From an uncultured Bacteriovorax sp. (lineage in GTDB: Bacteria > Bdellovibrionota > Bacteriovoracia > Bacteriovoracales > Bacteriovoracaceae), in NCBI GenBank assembly GCA_943914745.1, contig CALUDF010000025.1:1-15762 (forward strand): a stretch of 15,762 nt of DNA. The letters run 5' to 3'. Position 1 is the first letter of the stretch. Each line of letters starts with the position of its first letter. The notes below the pieces were generated by a model. It saw nothing but the letters and a program-made list of their open reading frames with translations. It searched no databases and had not been told where the DNA came from. The position numbers were made by a program, and so were the translations under genes. Shown piece after piece: positions 8,377 to 15,106 of this stretch.

Positions 8377-9642
8377 CTATTCAATCGAGAGGACTTTTTC
8401 CTTATCATCTGAATTGATTTTATTGTCCTTGGCCTTTTGCAGGTTGTACTGAATCTTTTCCTCGGGCGTGCTAAATTGCCCTTCGGCCTTTGCTCCTTGA
8501 ACAGACTCGTGGTCGACTTCCTTTTGCAGGTCTTCTGAAATTCTTCGCTTCAAAAGCTCCGAAGCCGTCTCATTCAAATAACCACTGGCCGAAGAAAGAG
8601 TTGAGCCAAACTTGCGGTAAGCAAACTCATAAAAAGGCTGCAGGTACTTAAGGTTTAACTTTCCACGCTCTAAGAACATGATGATCACGCGGACGAAATC
8701 GCGGTTATTTAAATCGTGAGACCATGCTGAATAGAGATAAATCATTCCTTGCTGATCCAGGCGCTGATTGTAAGTGATTTGCTTGTAACGGGCATAAATG
8801 GGAATGGCCGAATCAGTGCTGCTTGGTTTGTATTTAATCTCGCGGATAAATTTCGCGCGGAAATTAAGGGCCATCGCCTCGTTTACTTTCGTCTTAATCA
8901 AAACAGGATAAATCAAACCGTTTTCAATGATAAAGAGCCTCTCCACTTTGATATTGGCGCTCTGACTGTCAAGCTCAACGATTCCCATGTTCTGAGCAGG
9001 ATAAAAAGAAAACTTCTCAGCGGCATCCGGTAAAACAAAATGGCGGTTATAGAGGATATAGAGGTTATAAACCAGCTCGTAGTAGCTCACTTCATGAAGT
9101 GCCTTTAATGACTCAAAAAAACTTTTTCCTTCATTAGATGGAAGAGAGAGCTGCTTTTTAAAAAGATCTGCCCAAACATCTTCATTACTTTTTCGACCGA
9201 TGTAATTTTTAAAGACAGGCAGAATGAAAATTTTCTGATCCCCTGAAGTGGTCTCAAACTTGTAAGGTTTTTCCACCATAAAACTAAAGAGCTCCGCGTT
9301 TCTGTCGTTTTGAAAACTTGCTCCAAGCCTTGGGCCCTGGGCCTCAATGCGGATGATGGGAATAAGGGAGAAGAGAGAATGGTTAATGGGCATGGGAACT
9401 TCAAAGTGATTAAAATGGAAAGTCTGATAGAGCCCTTCATCATCCATGCGCAAAGGCTTCTTAATGTCGACTTCTTCCCCATCATAAAAAACGGATTTCG
9501 TAGGCTTCATCTTCAAAAAACTTGTGTTCACACCCTCTGTTAAAGTCAGGGTATAGATATGATAAGGGGCTATCGCCACCAGGAAGCCGGCCCCTGCTAA
9601 AAGGGCAATGGTAATACTCAGATAAACAATCTTTTTTAACAT
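8377..9642 (-). CDS. Membrane-anchored periplasmic protein of unknown function
   Basis: This is a 421-residue protein that I do not recognise. A single hydrophobic segment near residues 5-27, after two lysines, acts as an uncleaved anchor or signal, and the rest should face the periplasm. The middle is a mixed alpha/beta region rich in aromatics with no cysteine-based or catalytic motif I can name. The C-terminal 60 residues are charged, helical and low in hydrophobics (from KRRISEDLQKEVD to the end). ATG at 9642 follows AAGGGG with two bases between, an acceptable though close ribosome binding site. The gene runs divergently from the lipoprotein at 9770 across 127 bases and converges on the barrel gene at 7428. 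Stop codon is TAG. Confidence 0.85.
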   Translation of the reverse strand: MLKKIVYLSITIALLAGAGFLVAIAPYHIYTLTLTEGVNTSFLKMKPTKSVFYDGEEVDIKKPLRMDDEGLYQTFHFNHFEVPMPINHSLFSLIPIIRIEAQGPRLGASFQNDRNAELFSFMVEKPYKFETTSGDQKIFILPVFKNYIGRKSNEDVWADLFKKQLSLPSNEGKSFFESLKALHEVSYYELVYNLYILYNRHFVLPDAAEKFSFYPAQNMGIVELDSQSANIKVERLFIIENGLIYPVLIKTKVNEAMALNFRAKFIREIKYKPSSTDSAIPIYARYKQITYNQRLDQQGMIYLYSAWSHDLNNRDFVRVIIMFLERGKLNLKYLQPFYEFAYRKFGSTLSSASGYLNETASELLKRRISEDLQKEVDHESVQGAKAEGQFSTPEEKIQYNLQKAKDNKINSDDKEKVLSIE

Positions 9643-9769
9643 AACCCCTTATCGACCCGTTAAGGCATTAAGATTAGGGAGGCCCTTAATTTTGGCTAAA
9701 CTATTTAAAACAATAGCCGAAAAGTCTACTGAACTAATAGGCCAGGCCTTAATGGGGTAAGGTAATTTT
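9643..9769. promoter_or_regulatory. Divergent intergenic region with inverted repeats
   Basis: These 127 bases must carry promoters for both the - strand anchored protein and the + strand lipoprotein. Two inverted repeats are visible. TTGGCTA (9692-9698) pairs with TAGCCGA (9714-9720), seven base pairs with one G-T wobble and a 15-base AT-rich loop. AGGCCAGGCCT (9739-9749) is a perfect short palindrome around one A. A partial direct repeat GGCC(C)TTAAT occurs at 9681 and 9745. Either inverted repeat could be an operator. I could not assign convincing -35/-10 pairs. AAGG at 9759-9762 is the ribosome binding site of the lipoprotein. Confidence 0.4.
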
Positions 9770-10444
9770 ATGAAAAAACACATTCAATTCTTAGCACTGA
9801 TTGCGACCACTACCATTCTTGCAACTTCTTGTGACTCTCCAAGATCTGCACGATCAATCATCACTTCCCAAACAGGCAGCACACTGACTGGAACAACAAG
9901 CAGTAGTGGAATTGATTTAGGTAGCACGACAACTGACAATACGACATCGACAACAACGACAAGTAACATTCCCTCAGACGCCACTCATTGTAAGTTTTCA
10001 ACAGATGGTGTGAATAACTTCGAATCAACCAGCACTCACCTTGGCTCATACACCCTTTGCCAAAGTAGCACGGATAAAAACAGCTTCTACATGCAAGTGA
10101 AGACTCCACCAGTCGGAAGTTCTGGGGATGTCAGCGTGTGCTTCATCCCACATACGACAAGTGGATCAAATTCTATCTATGTTGGTAACCCAATGTGCGG
10201 AACCTTCACTGACCCAAAATCAGTTAAGAAAATCACATTCGTCAAATACACTCAGTACAGCAGTGCTCTGATTAACTCAGTCATGTTCTTTAAAGACACG
10301 AGCTACTACTACTCATCACCGTACAACCGCACGATGATGACTCTAGATGCTTATAAGACATGCATGAACGCTCTTGCTTACAACAATAGCACTTACTGCT
10401 CGGCCTTCAAGTCTGTGGGTCAATACGTGCTTAAATCCTTCTAG
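9770..10444 (+). CDS. Lipoprotein with Ser/Thr-rich stalk and six-cysteine domain (unknown)
   Basis: This is a 224-residue exported protein with no family I recognise. The N-terminus is a lipoprotein signal: two lysines, a hydrophobic core and a lipobox-like ILATSC, with Cys21 as the likely lipidated residue. Residues 28-68 are a low-complexity Ser/Thr/Gly stalk that probably spaces the domain from the membrane. The globular part (70-224) holds six cysteines (74, 97, 124, 143, 198, 210), an even number consistent with three periplasmic disulfides, and is rich in Tyr and Ser. Its ATG follows AAGG at 9759-9762 with seven bases between. The stop codon TAG is immediately followed by the stop of the convergent gene, with no bases between. 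Asp22 after the lipid cysteine would suggest inner-membrane retention under the E. coli +2 rule, but that rule may not hold in this lineage. Confidence 0.85.
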   Translation: MKKHIQFLALIATTTILATSCDSPRSARSIITSQTGSTLTGTTSSSGIDLGSTTTDNTTSTTTTSNIPSDATHCKFSTDGVNNFESTSTHLGSYTLCQSSTDKNSFYMQVKTPPVGSSGDVSVCFIPHTTSGSNSIYVGNPMCGTFTDPKSVKKITFVKYTQYSSALINSVMFFKDTSYYYSSPYNRTMMTLDAYKTCMNALAYNNSTYCSAFKSVGQYVLKSF

Positions 10445-11371
10445 TTAATTTTGTAGCGGGCCGGCAAGCCTTGTTCCGGCCCTGAATTCCTGACACATCT
10501 CCATGTCAATCGTCGGTAAGGCCAAAATGGGATAGACATTCGTCGTTGTGCTGTCTGAATTTTTCTTCAAGCAAATGACTATGTAGTAGAAATTTTCATC
10601 AGCGCGCACACCTGTTGAAAAAGACTTTATGTAATAAAAGAGCTTATCCCCTTCGTTGTCTTTATGCTCAAAAACCTCATCAGGCAAATCGAGAGTCTCT
10701 TGAAAACATGACTCATAACCTGAGTAATCTTCGAAGGGAATGTCATTATCTTTTCTTTTCATTAAAACATCGGCCAGGATTTTTGATTTCTTGCTCTCCA
10801 AGAGTTGCAGGAAAATCATGTCTTCATCTTCCGGTGTCTCTTCATCCGAATCGTATGAACCCGAAAAATCTCTTTCAGTACTCTCCATCATTTGAGCAGA
10901 GGATTCCTGGTCATTATGAAACCATTCGGCCACATCTTCGCCATTTCTAAATTCATTGATTAAGGCCTTGGAGTTTGTCCTGGTGGCCAAAAAAACAAAG
11001 GAAGCCTCTTTGCGATAAACGCTGGAGACGACGATAACTGATGAGTGAGAGTAATGCTTTATAAAATTGTAATAAGTTTCATGAAGCTCATTGTTTTGCC
11101 TGAAGACTTCATCGGGAGAAGAGAGGACTTCATCGAGCATCTCCTGGTTAATGCTCTCATTGACGCTCTCGCCTTCTAGGCCCAACTTTCCCCGAAGAGA
11201 ACTCTCCATGACTTCATAGTACTTAATCAATGGAAAATAAAAATCTTCAATGCAGCTCTCCGAGCAAAACCCCTTGAGCGAGTATTCATCGACAAAAAGC
11301 AGGTCATCGAGATGGCCCACAATCTTTTTACATTCGTTACAGAAATAAAGAGTTCTTTTCAATGTTGCCAT
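10445..11371 (-). CDS. Zinc-ribbon protein with an internally duplicated module (unknown)
   Basis: This 308-residue protein has no signal peptide and is probably cytosolic. The N-terminus is a four-cysteine zinc-binding motif, Cys11-X2-Cys14 and Cys36-X3-Cys40. The rest contains two similar copies of one module, at about 78-145 and 224-300. Both have PDEVF (86-90, 230-234), then a Tyr-rich segment ending in an I-K pair (YYNFIKHYS and FYYIKSFS), then hydrophobic strands, then EFRNG/EFRAG (140-144, 295-299). An acidic linker (DSDEETPEDEDM, 174-185) separates them. The PDEVF-then-strands layout recalls barnase/EndoU/RelE-like (PBECR-type) folds, a weak resemblance from memory. ATG overlaps the stop of the upstream barrel gene by one base (TAATG), so it is translationally coupled. 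Function is not known. Confidence 0.85.
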   Translation of the reverse strand: MATLKRTLYFCNECKKIVGHLDDLLFVDEYSLKGFCSESCIEDFYFPLIKYYEVMESSLRGKLGLEGESVNESINQEMLDEVLSSPDEVFRQNNELHETYYNFIKHYSHSSVIVVSSVYRKEASFVFLATRTNSKALINEFRNGEDVAEWFHNDQESSAQMMESTERDFSGSYDSDEETPEDEDMIFLQLLESKKSKILADVLMKRKDNDIPFEDYSGYESCFQETLDLPDEVFEHKDNEGDKLFYYIKSFSTGVRADENFYYIVICLKKNSDSTTTNVYPILALPTIDMEMCQEFRAGTRLAGPLQN

Positions 11372-12249
11372 TAGATAGTTAAGTTAAGTCCCGCAAAAAG
11401 AGAGTTAGAGTGAACACCGTGAAGGTCAAAAACTTTGGCCGACATCAGGTCCGCTTCGCTTTTTGCTTTTTTCATTCTGAATCTTGCACCTAATTCAAGG
11501 TTAACGGCCGGGGCAAGACCCAGGTTTACCTTAGGAGAAAGAGTTGAAAAACTGACTTTTTCCTTTAAGCGGGCCGCGCGGTTTGAATCCTTTGCCTCAT
11601 TAATAGAGAAATTCTCGGCTTCCAATTCAAATTGAATGTCATTTGAAACCATCCATCCGCCACTCACAGCAAGTCGACCGATGTTTCCAATGGCATGCTC
11701 ATCCGTCTTTTTTGGCTTTCCAGTAAGAGTCATGTCATAGCCAATTCCCAAACCAAAAGTCCCAAAACGTTTTGTCGTCTCAATTCCGACAATTTTATCG
11801 GTGCGTGAGCTCCCAAGTTTTGAACTTGAAGAAAGCTTTGCTCCTCCATAGAGATCAAGTCTTGCCTCATCGCCCGCACTTCCGAAACGAAGCCAGTTAA
11901 ATCCCAAAATTAATTTTGGGTTTCCACTCGATGAGCCCTCATCTCCATTGGCCTGCCAGTAAGAGGCGTCAAAATAAATGTTCATCGGAGTCTGAATATG
12001 AGTGCCGAAATTCATTACTCCGTATTTATTGCCGTTAATTTCTAAGGACTCATAGTTAGTTGTTAATGAGAGGTCGGCCTTCCATGAAAGACTTCTTCCT
12101 GACCCAGAGCTTGGTGTTTTTGTCATTTTGGTTGAAGATTGATTCTTAGGAGTCCTGTCTTCCGGAACGTTCACAGGTTCTGAATAATCCATTAATGCAT
12201 GTGCATTTAAAGAAACAAGGGCACACGTTAAAAGCAAAGACTTCTTCAT
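11371..12249 (-). CDS. Outer-membrane beta-barrel protein (unknown)
   Basis: A 292-residue exported protein. The signal peptide MKKSLLLTCALVSLNAHA is probably cleaved after AHA at 18. A Pro/Ser/Thr/Lys-rich linker covers about 20-52, then alternating polar-hydrophobic strands with tight turns run to the C-terminus (for example FGLGIGYDMTLTG and VNLELGARFRMKKA), ending NSLFAGLNLTI, as in barrel proteins. About ten to twelve strands is plausible. AGGAAGG just upstream with six or seven bases to the ATG is a strong ribosome binding site. The untranslated leader contains a hairpin (12273-12291) and a likely -10 at 12309-12314. It is the first gene of a two-gene unit with the zinc-ribbon protein. 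I cannot say whether it is a porin, a transporter or a structural protein. Confidence 0.87.
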   Translation of the reverse strand: MKKSLLLTCALVSLNAHALMDYSEPVNVPEDRTPKNQSSTKMTKTPSSGSGRSLSWKADLSLTTNYESLEINGNKYGVMNFGTHIQTPMNIYFDASYWQANGDEGSSSGNPKLILGFNWLRFGSAGDEARLDLYGGAKLSSSSKLGSSRTDKIVGIETTKRFGTFGLGIGYDMTLTGKPKKTDEHAIGNIGRLAVSGGWMVSNDIQFELEAENFSINEAKDSNRAARLKEKVSFSTLSPKVNLGLAPAVNLELGARFRMKKAKSEADLMSAKVFDLHGVHSNSLFAGLNLTI

Positions 12250-12272
12250 TTAAAACCTTCCTGGTCAAATTC

Positions 12273-12291
12273 TGCCCAAATCTTATGGGCA
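12273..12291 (-). promoter_or_regulatory. Leader hairpin or operator upstream of the barrel gene
   Basis: TGCCCA (12273-12278) and TGGGCA (12286-12291) form a perfect six-base-pair inverted repeat with a seven-base loop. It lies 23 bases before the barrel gene ATG, between the candidate -10 and the ribosome binding site. It could fold in the mRNA leader or bind a dimeric repressor. There is no T-run next to it, so it is not a terminator. Confidence 0.45.
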
Positions 12292-12308
12292 AATGTTTAC
12301 TCTTTAAT

Positions 12309-12314
12309 AGTATA
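12309..12314 (-). promoter_or_regulatory. Candidate -10 box for the barrel/zinc-ribbon unit
   Basis: Read on the - strand this is TATACT, one mismatch from TATAAT, about 60 bases before the start codon. It sits in an eight-base palindrome AGTATACT (12309-12316), so a + strand -10 is equally readable. The upstream side has an A-tract on the - strand (T-run near 12321-12330), which could act as an UP-like element. A good -35 is not seen: TATGGA is at the 17-base spacing. Confidence 0.4.
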
Positions 12315-12420
12315 CTCAATTTTTTTTTAAATCCATACCCTGAAAAATTGTCCGACCAAAGAAGACAACTTCATTCAACCCATGAAAATCTTTCATCCCC
12401 CTAAACAAAGGACAAAACTT

Positions 12421-12461
12421 CCCCTCTCCTAAAATGGGGCCTCTCACCATTAAAATGAGAG
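12421..12461 (+). promoter_or_regulatory. Two small inverted repeats upstream of the three-gene operon
   Basis: CCCC (12421-12424) with GGGG (12436-12439) and CTCTCA (12441-12446) with TGAGAG (12456-12461) are two adjacent inverted repeats. They have 11- and 9-base loops, and each loop contains TAAAAT or TAAAA. The two units look like a diverged direct repeat (CTCTC...TAAAATG). They lie 40-80 bases before the TTG start, where operators or leader hairpins would be placed. The 252 bases from 12250 to 12501 hold no gene that I can support. Confidence 0.35.
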
Positions 12462-12490
12462 TACTTGCTTAGGATGAGCGAGAGACTATT

Positions 12491-12496
12491 AGGAGG
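12491..12496 (+). promoter_or_regulatory. Consensus ribosome binding site that decides a TTG start
   Basis: AGGAGG, a perfect core Shine-Dalgarno sequence, ends five bases before TTG at 12502. No ATG or GTG lies at usable distance; the first in-frame ATG is ten codons into the protein. The strength of this site is the main reason to accept the TTG start. Confidence 0.75.
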
Positions 12497-12501
12497 ATTG
12501 T

Positions 12502-12813
12502 TTGGACATTACTTATCGCCCTGAAGAATCAATGAAGGCCCTGATCCAACTTGGAATGACAGGACACTTCCCGCTCTTTCACGACCTGTGGATGACAGAT
12601 CCGGACATGAGAGAAAAAAGATTCCAAAAGATCACGGGAATCGAGCGCGCAAGAGCAAAAAAGCTTTTCCAACAGGTCTCTAAACACCGCCAACTAGAAC
12701 ACAAAAAAACAGTCCTCCTCTCAATGAGCGATGAAGACAGAAAGCTCTTCATGAAAGCTTTCTTCAAACTGGTTGAAGGAAAAATCCTCGACCAAAGGCC
12801 GGAGCTTCACTAG
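12502..12813 (+). CDS. Small helical cytosolic protein (unknown)
   Basis: A 103-residue protein starting at TTG, chosen because AGGAGG sits five bases upstream. There is no signal peptide or membrane segment. It is strongly charged and should be nearly all helical: a first part up to about 45 with aromatic and Met residues (GMTGHFPLFHDLWM), a basic helix (RARAKKLFQQVSKHRQLEHKK, roughly 48-69), and a last helix from SDEDRKLF to GKIL. I do not recognise a family; the spacing of basic residues would suit binding to nucleic acid or to a partner protein, which is only a guess. It is the first gene of a three-gene operon: its TAG is two bases before the next ATG, and the third gene follows with an ATGA overlap. 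Confidence 0.75.
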   Translation: MDITYRPEESMKALIQLGMTGHFPLFHDLWMTDPDMREKRFQKITGIERARAKKLFQQVSKHRQLEHKKTVLLSMSDEDRKLFMKAFFKLVEGKILDQRPELH

Positions 12814-12815
12814 AG

Positions 12816-13103
12816 ATGGCCCAGAGACTAACCGTCCTACTTTTTACTCTCCTGTCTTTGCCGGCCTTCGGCGAATACAGAGTCTATCAGTATTACGTAA
12901 GGTCTAAACTGCAGAATATCAATCCGACCAACGCCCAGCTCGTGACTTCAACCATGAACCCAACGACCTATGTCTCCTATCATGGAGGTAAAGCTTCGAT
13001 TGAAGTCAACCTTCTGCGCTCTTGGGTTTGCATGGGCGATACGAGCAAAAAACCTATTTGTACAATGAACGAAGGCCTTGGGCCTACAGGAAGTGCCCAA
13101 TGA
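12816..13103 (+). CDS. Small exported protein (unknown)
   Basis: A 95-residue protein with a clear signal peptide: Arg4, hydrophobic LTVLLFTLLSL, and probable cleavage after PAFG (19). The mature part has about 76 residues, mostly predicted strands with many Tyr (YRVYQYYVRS) and two cysteines (72 and 82) ten residues apart that may form a disulfide in the periplasm. I recognise no family. The ATG lies two bases after the stop of the previous gene. Only a distant GGAG (12801-12804) could bind the ribosome, so translation is probably coupled. Its TGA overlaps the next ATG (ATGA, 13100-13103). The frame of the downstream gene is also open back to 13022, discussed under rejected items. Confidence 0.75.
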   Translation: MAQRLTVLLFTLLSLPAFGEYRVYQYYVRSKLQNINPTNAQLVTSTMNPTTYVSYHGGKASIEVNLLRSWVCMGDTSKKPICTMNEGLGPTGSAQ

Positions 13104-14293
13104 AAATCCCGGCCAATTCAGAGATGGCACAACAATTCAAAGACAATGAGGACTTACTTAAGCGCATGAACCAGGGCCTTGCCAGAAAAATTGCCAACAA
13201 AGAGCAGGAAATCAAGCAAGTCGACGCTCTCTACGACAAAAAATTAAGTAATGCCAAAAATGAAGGTGAAAGAGAATATCTTCAAGGTCTAGAAAGAAAC
13301 AACCAACTTTTAGGTAGTGAAACAAAAAACTACGAAGAGAAAATGCAAGGCTACAAAGACCAGCTAAAAAAAGCACAGGACACTGTGGCCAATGAAGAAG
13401 CGGCCCTCAAAGGAATACACAAAGAGAGGATTTCCGATTTAAAGACCCAGATGGAAGCCAACTTCCAGGACCAGTACATAAACACTGAGGACACTCAGCA
13501 CCAGGTCCAGACGGCAACCCAGGATGCGATCAATGAAATCGCGACCAAGTCAAAAATCGAGCGGATGACGATGGAGAGCAACGCTCAATATGAGATCAAC
13601 GCCCTTTCTTCAGAACTCAACCAAAAAGGGGCCAATAACGAGCGCAACTTCAGGGACAAACTCGACAACGACGTTCGTTTGCATAATTTTGAAATCGAAA
13701 GACAAAAAAGCGAACTCAAAAAGATGATGAGCCTCGATGCGGAAAAAAACAAGCGCTTAAGCGACGAAAAAAACCGCGTCCATCACGCTCAACTCTCTTT
13801 CCAGGACCAACACCAGCAAGAGATGCTCAAGCAGCGTGAGGCCGATTTTAAAGTCCGATACGAAAAGATGATTAAAGAGCACGATGAAATCCTGGGGCGC
13901 CTAAAGACGTCTTTTAGTGCCGATGTAAAAAAGATGGTGGAGCAAACCTCTGCTGACAAAAAGCGCATTGATGACAGGGGTAATGACCCCTTTTACCGCA
14001 TTGATAAATTAAACCCTACGATGGTTGAAGACATCGATGTGGTCACCATTAAGCTTCCCGTGTCTGACTATGAGAAAGAAAATGTTCACCTCTCCACACA
14101 GGGAAGAAACATCAAAATCACTCTTTCAAGAAAATACAGTGACTCTGTAAGCTCTGAAGGCGGCGGCATTGACCGCTCAACCCGCAGTGAGCTTTATTCA
14201 AAAGAATTCAACACTAAAGATTTACTGAGCTCAAAGAACATCACCCAAAACTATGAGGATGGGATGCTGACGTTTAAGATTAAAAAAGCTTAA
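13100..14293 (+). CDS. Long coiled-coil protein with C-terminal Hsp20/alpha-crystallin-like domain
   Basis: I start it at ATG 13100 (397 residues): AGGAAG at 13088-13093 is six bases upstream and the ATG overlaps the previous stop (ATGA). An earlier in-frame start would add an unlikely tail. Residues about 8-292 are almost entirely charged and Gln-rich helix with heptad character (for example EREYLQGLERNNQLL), a long coiled coil. Residues about 311-397 read like an alpha-crystallin domain: DVVTIKLPVSDYEKENVHL, then ITLSRKY, a glycine-rich loop (353-356), SKEFNTKDLL and the hallmark NYEDGMLTFKIKK (384-396). The chain ends right after this, without the usual C-terminal I-x-I tail, and the N-terminal arm is replaced by the coil. 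There is no signal peptide, so it is likely cytosolic. A tethered small heat-shock chaperone or filament-like scaffold is inferred. Confidence 0.85.
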   Translation: MKIPANSEMAQQFKDNEDLLKRMNQGLARKIANKEQEIKQVDALYDKKLSNAKNEGEREYLQGLERNNQLLGSETKNYEEKMQGYKDQLKKAQDTVANEEAALKGIHKERISDLKTQMEANFQDQYINTEDTQHQVQTATQDAINEIATKSKIERMTMESNAQYEINALSSELNQKGANNERNFRDKLDNDVRLHNFEIERQKSELKKMMSLDAEKNKRLSDEKNRVHHAQLSFQDQHQQEMLKQREADFKVRYEKMIKEHDEILGRLKTSFSADVKKMVEQTSADKKRIDDRGNDPFYRIDKLNPTMVEDIDVVTIKLPVSDYEKENVHLSTQGRNIKITLSRKYSDSVSSEGGGIDRSTRSELYSKEFNTKDLLSSKNITQNYEDGMLTFKIKKA

Positions 14294-14297
14294 GGCC

Positions 14298-15041
14298 CTA
14301 AGAATCAGAGCTGCCGCCACCTTTACTTTCAATTTGGTGGTAGTGAACGCGGTCAACCTGAACGATGTCGCGAAGTTCATCACCCATGATACGCATCTTC
14401 TTTGGGTGCATATACACGTAAAAATCGATGTGGCGCTTATTGGTTTCTTTATCGACGATTTGCTCATGAAGCTCATCAATCCTATCAGTCGTGTTAAAAA
14501 CGATTTCTTTCACCAAGTTCTTAATGTCTCCGTGTGAGAGAACTTCAATGTGGTAGTACTTGTGATTTTTTGTCGATTCAAAGCCTTGATAAATTGGCCC
14601 CAGAAGTTTTAGGACCGAAAGAATCGTGATCGTAAAAATAGTGGCAATAACCGGAAAGCCGTATCCAATCGTCATCCCGATTGACGCCACAACCCAAATA
14701 GTGGCCGCAGTCGTAAGCCCAATAATGTTTCCTTTATCTTTCATGATGGCACCGGCACCAAGAAAACCGATCCCTGAAACAATCTGTGCCGGAATCCTCG
14801 CAGCATCGTACTCAATCCCACCGCCTTGAACGTGACCCAGCATTGAAATAGCGGTGTAAAGCGTCGCTCCTAAACAGATGAGAACGTTGGTTTTAATCCC
14901 GGCGTTTTTCATTTTCTGTTCGCGGTCATAACCGACCAAGCTTCCCAAGACCAGACCCGTTACGATCTTAATTCCCATTCCCAAATAAACGTCTACGTTT
15001 CCTAAATATTCAATATAGACAGTTTGATCTACATGCCCCAT
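14298..15041 (-). CDS. MgtC/SapB-family membrane protein
   Basis: MgtC/SapB proteins are inner-membrane proteins linked to magnesium limitation, membrane potential and ATP synthase control in some pathogens; most other members have unknown roles. The 247-residue protein shows the family signature: GSLVGYDREQKMKNAGIKT (about 33-51), an alanine/glycine segment with RIPAQIVSGIGFLGAGAI (82-99), then GLTTAATIWVVASIG (108-122). Five membrane segments are visible, at about 19-38, 50-67, 84-100, 106-126 and 128-148. The soluble C-terminus (about 163-240) looks ACT-like. I chose ATG at 15041; AAGGA lies nine bases upstream. A TTG two codons earlier is also possible, with three-base spacing. It converges on the Hsp20-type gene with four bases between stops and diverges from the App1-like gene. 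Confidence 0.92.
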   Translation of the reverse strand: MGHVDQTVYIEYLGNVDVYLGMGIKIVTGLVLGSLVGYDREQKMKNAGIKTNVLICLGATLYTAISMLGHVQGGGIEYDAARIPAQIVSGIGFLGAGAIMKDKGNIIGLTTAATIWVVASIGMTIGYGFPVIATIFTITILSVLKLLGPIYQGFESTKNHKYYHIEVLSHGDIKNLVKEIVFNTTDRIDELHEQIVDKETNKRHIDFYVYMHPKKMRIMGDELRDIVQVDRVHYHQIESKGGGSSDS

Positions 15042-15074
15042 TTGCAATAATCCTTTTTAACTATTTCTTAATTC

Positions 15075-15083
15075 TGCTATACT
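15075..15083 (+). promoter_or_regulatory. Extended -10 promoter element for the App1-like gene
   Basis: TGCTATACT is an extended -10 (TGn plus TATACT, one mismatch). It lies 24 bases upstream of the ATG at 15107 in the short divergent spacer shared with the MgtC-family gene. The hexamer 17 bases upstream is TTTTAA, a poor -35, which an extended -10 can tolerate. The AAGAGAG at 15090-15096 is the best available ribosome binding site for the ATG. Confidence 0.5.
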
Positions 15084-15106
15084 TCACCTAAGAGAGCAAC
15101 GCCTTT

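Noticed and set aside
8749..9543. Open frames on the opposite strand and in another frame of the anchored protein gene (8749-9033, 9105-9485, 9310-9543)
   Set aside because: The 421-residue frame has a good start, membrane anchor and tidy gene borders; the alternatives have none of these.
12317..12332. T-rich run as a possible terminator
   Set aside because: No stable hairpin precedes it on either strand, and it lies in a divergent promoter region. It fits an AT-rich promoter-upstream element better.
13022..13103. Possible -1 frameshift joining the 95-residue exported protein to the coiled-coil/Hsp20-type protein, with a run of six A followed by C near 13047
   Set aside because: The phase of the A-run does not fit the usual X-XXY-YYZ slip site. 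The extra open stretch gives an unlikely peptide. A good AGGAAG and ATGA overlap explain separate translation of the second protein.
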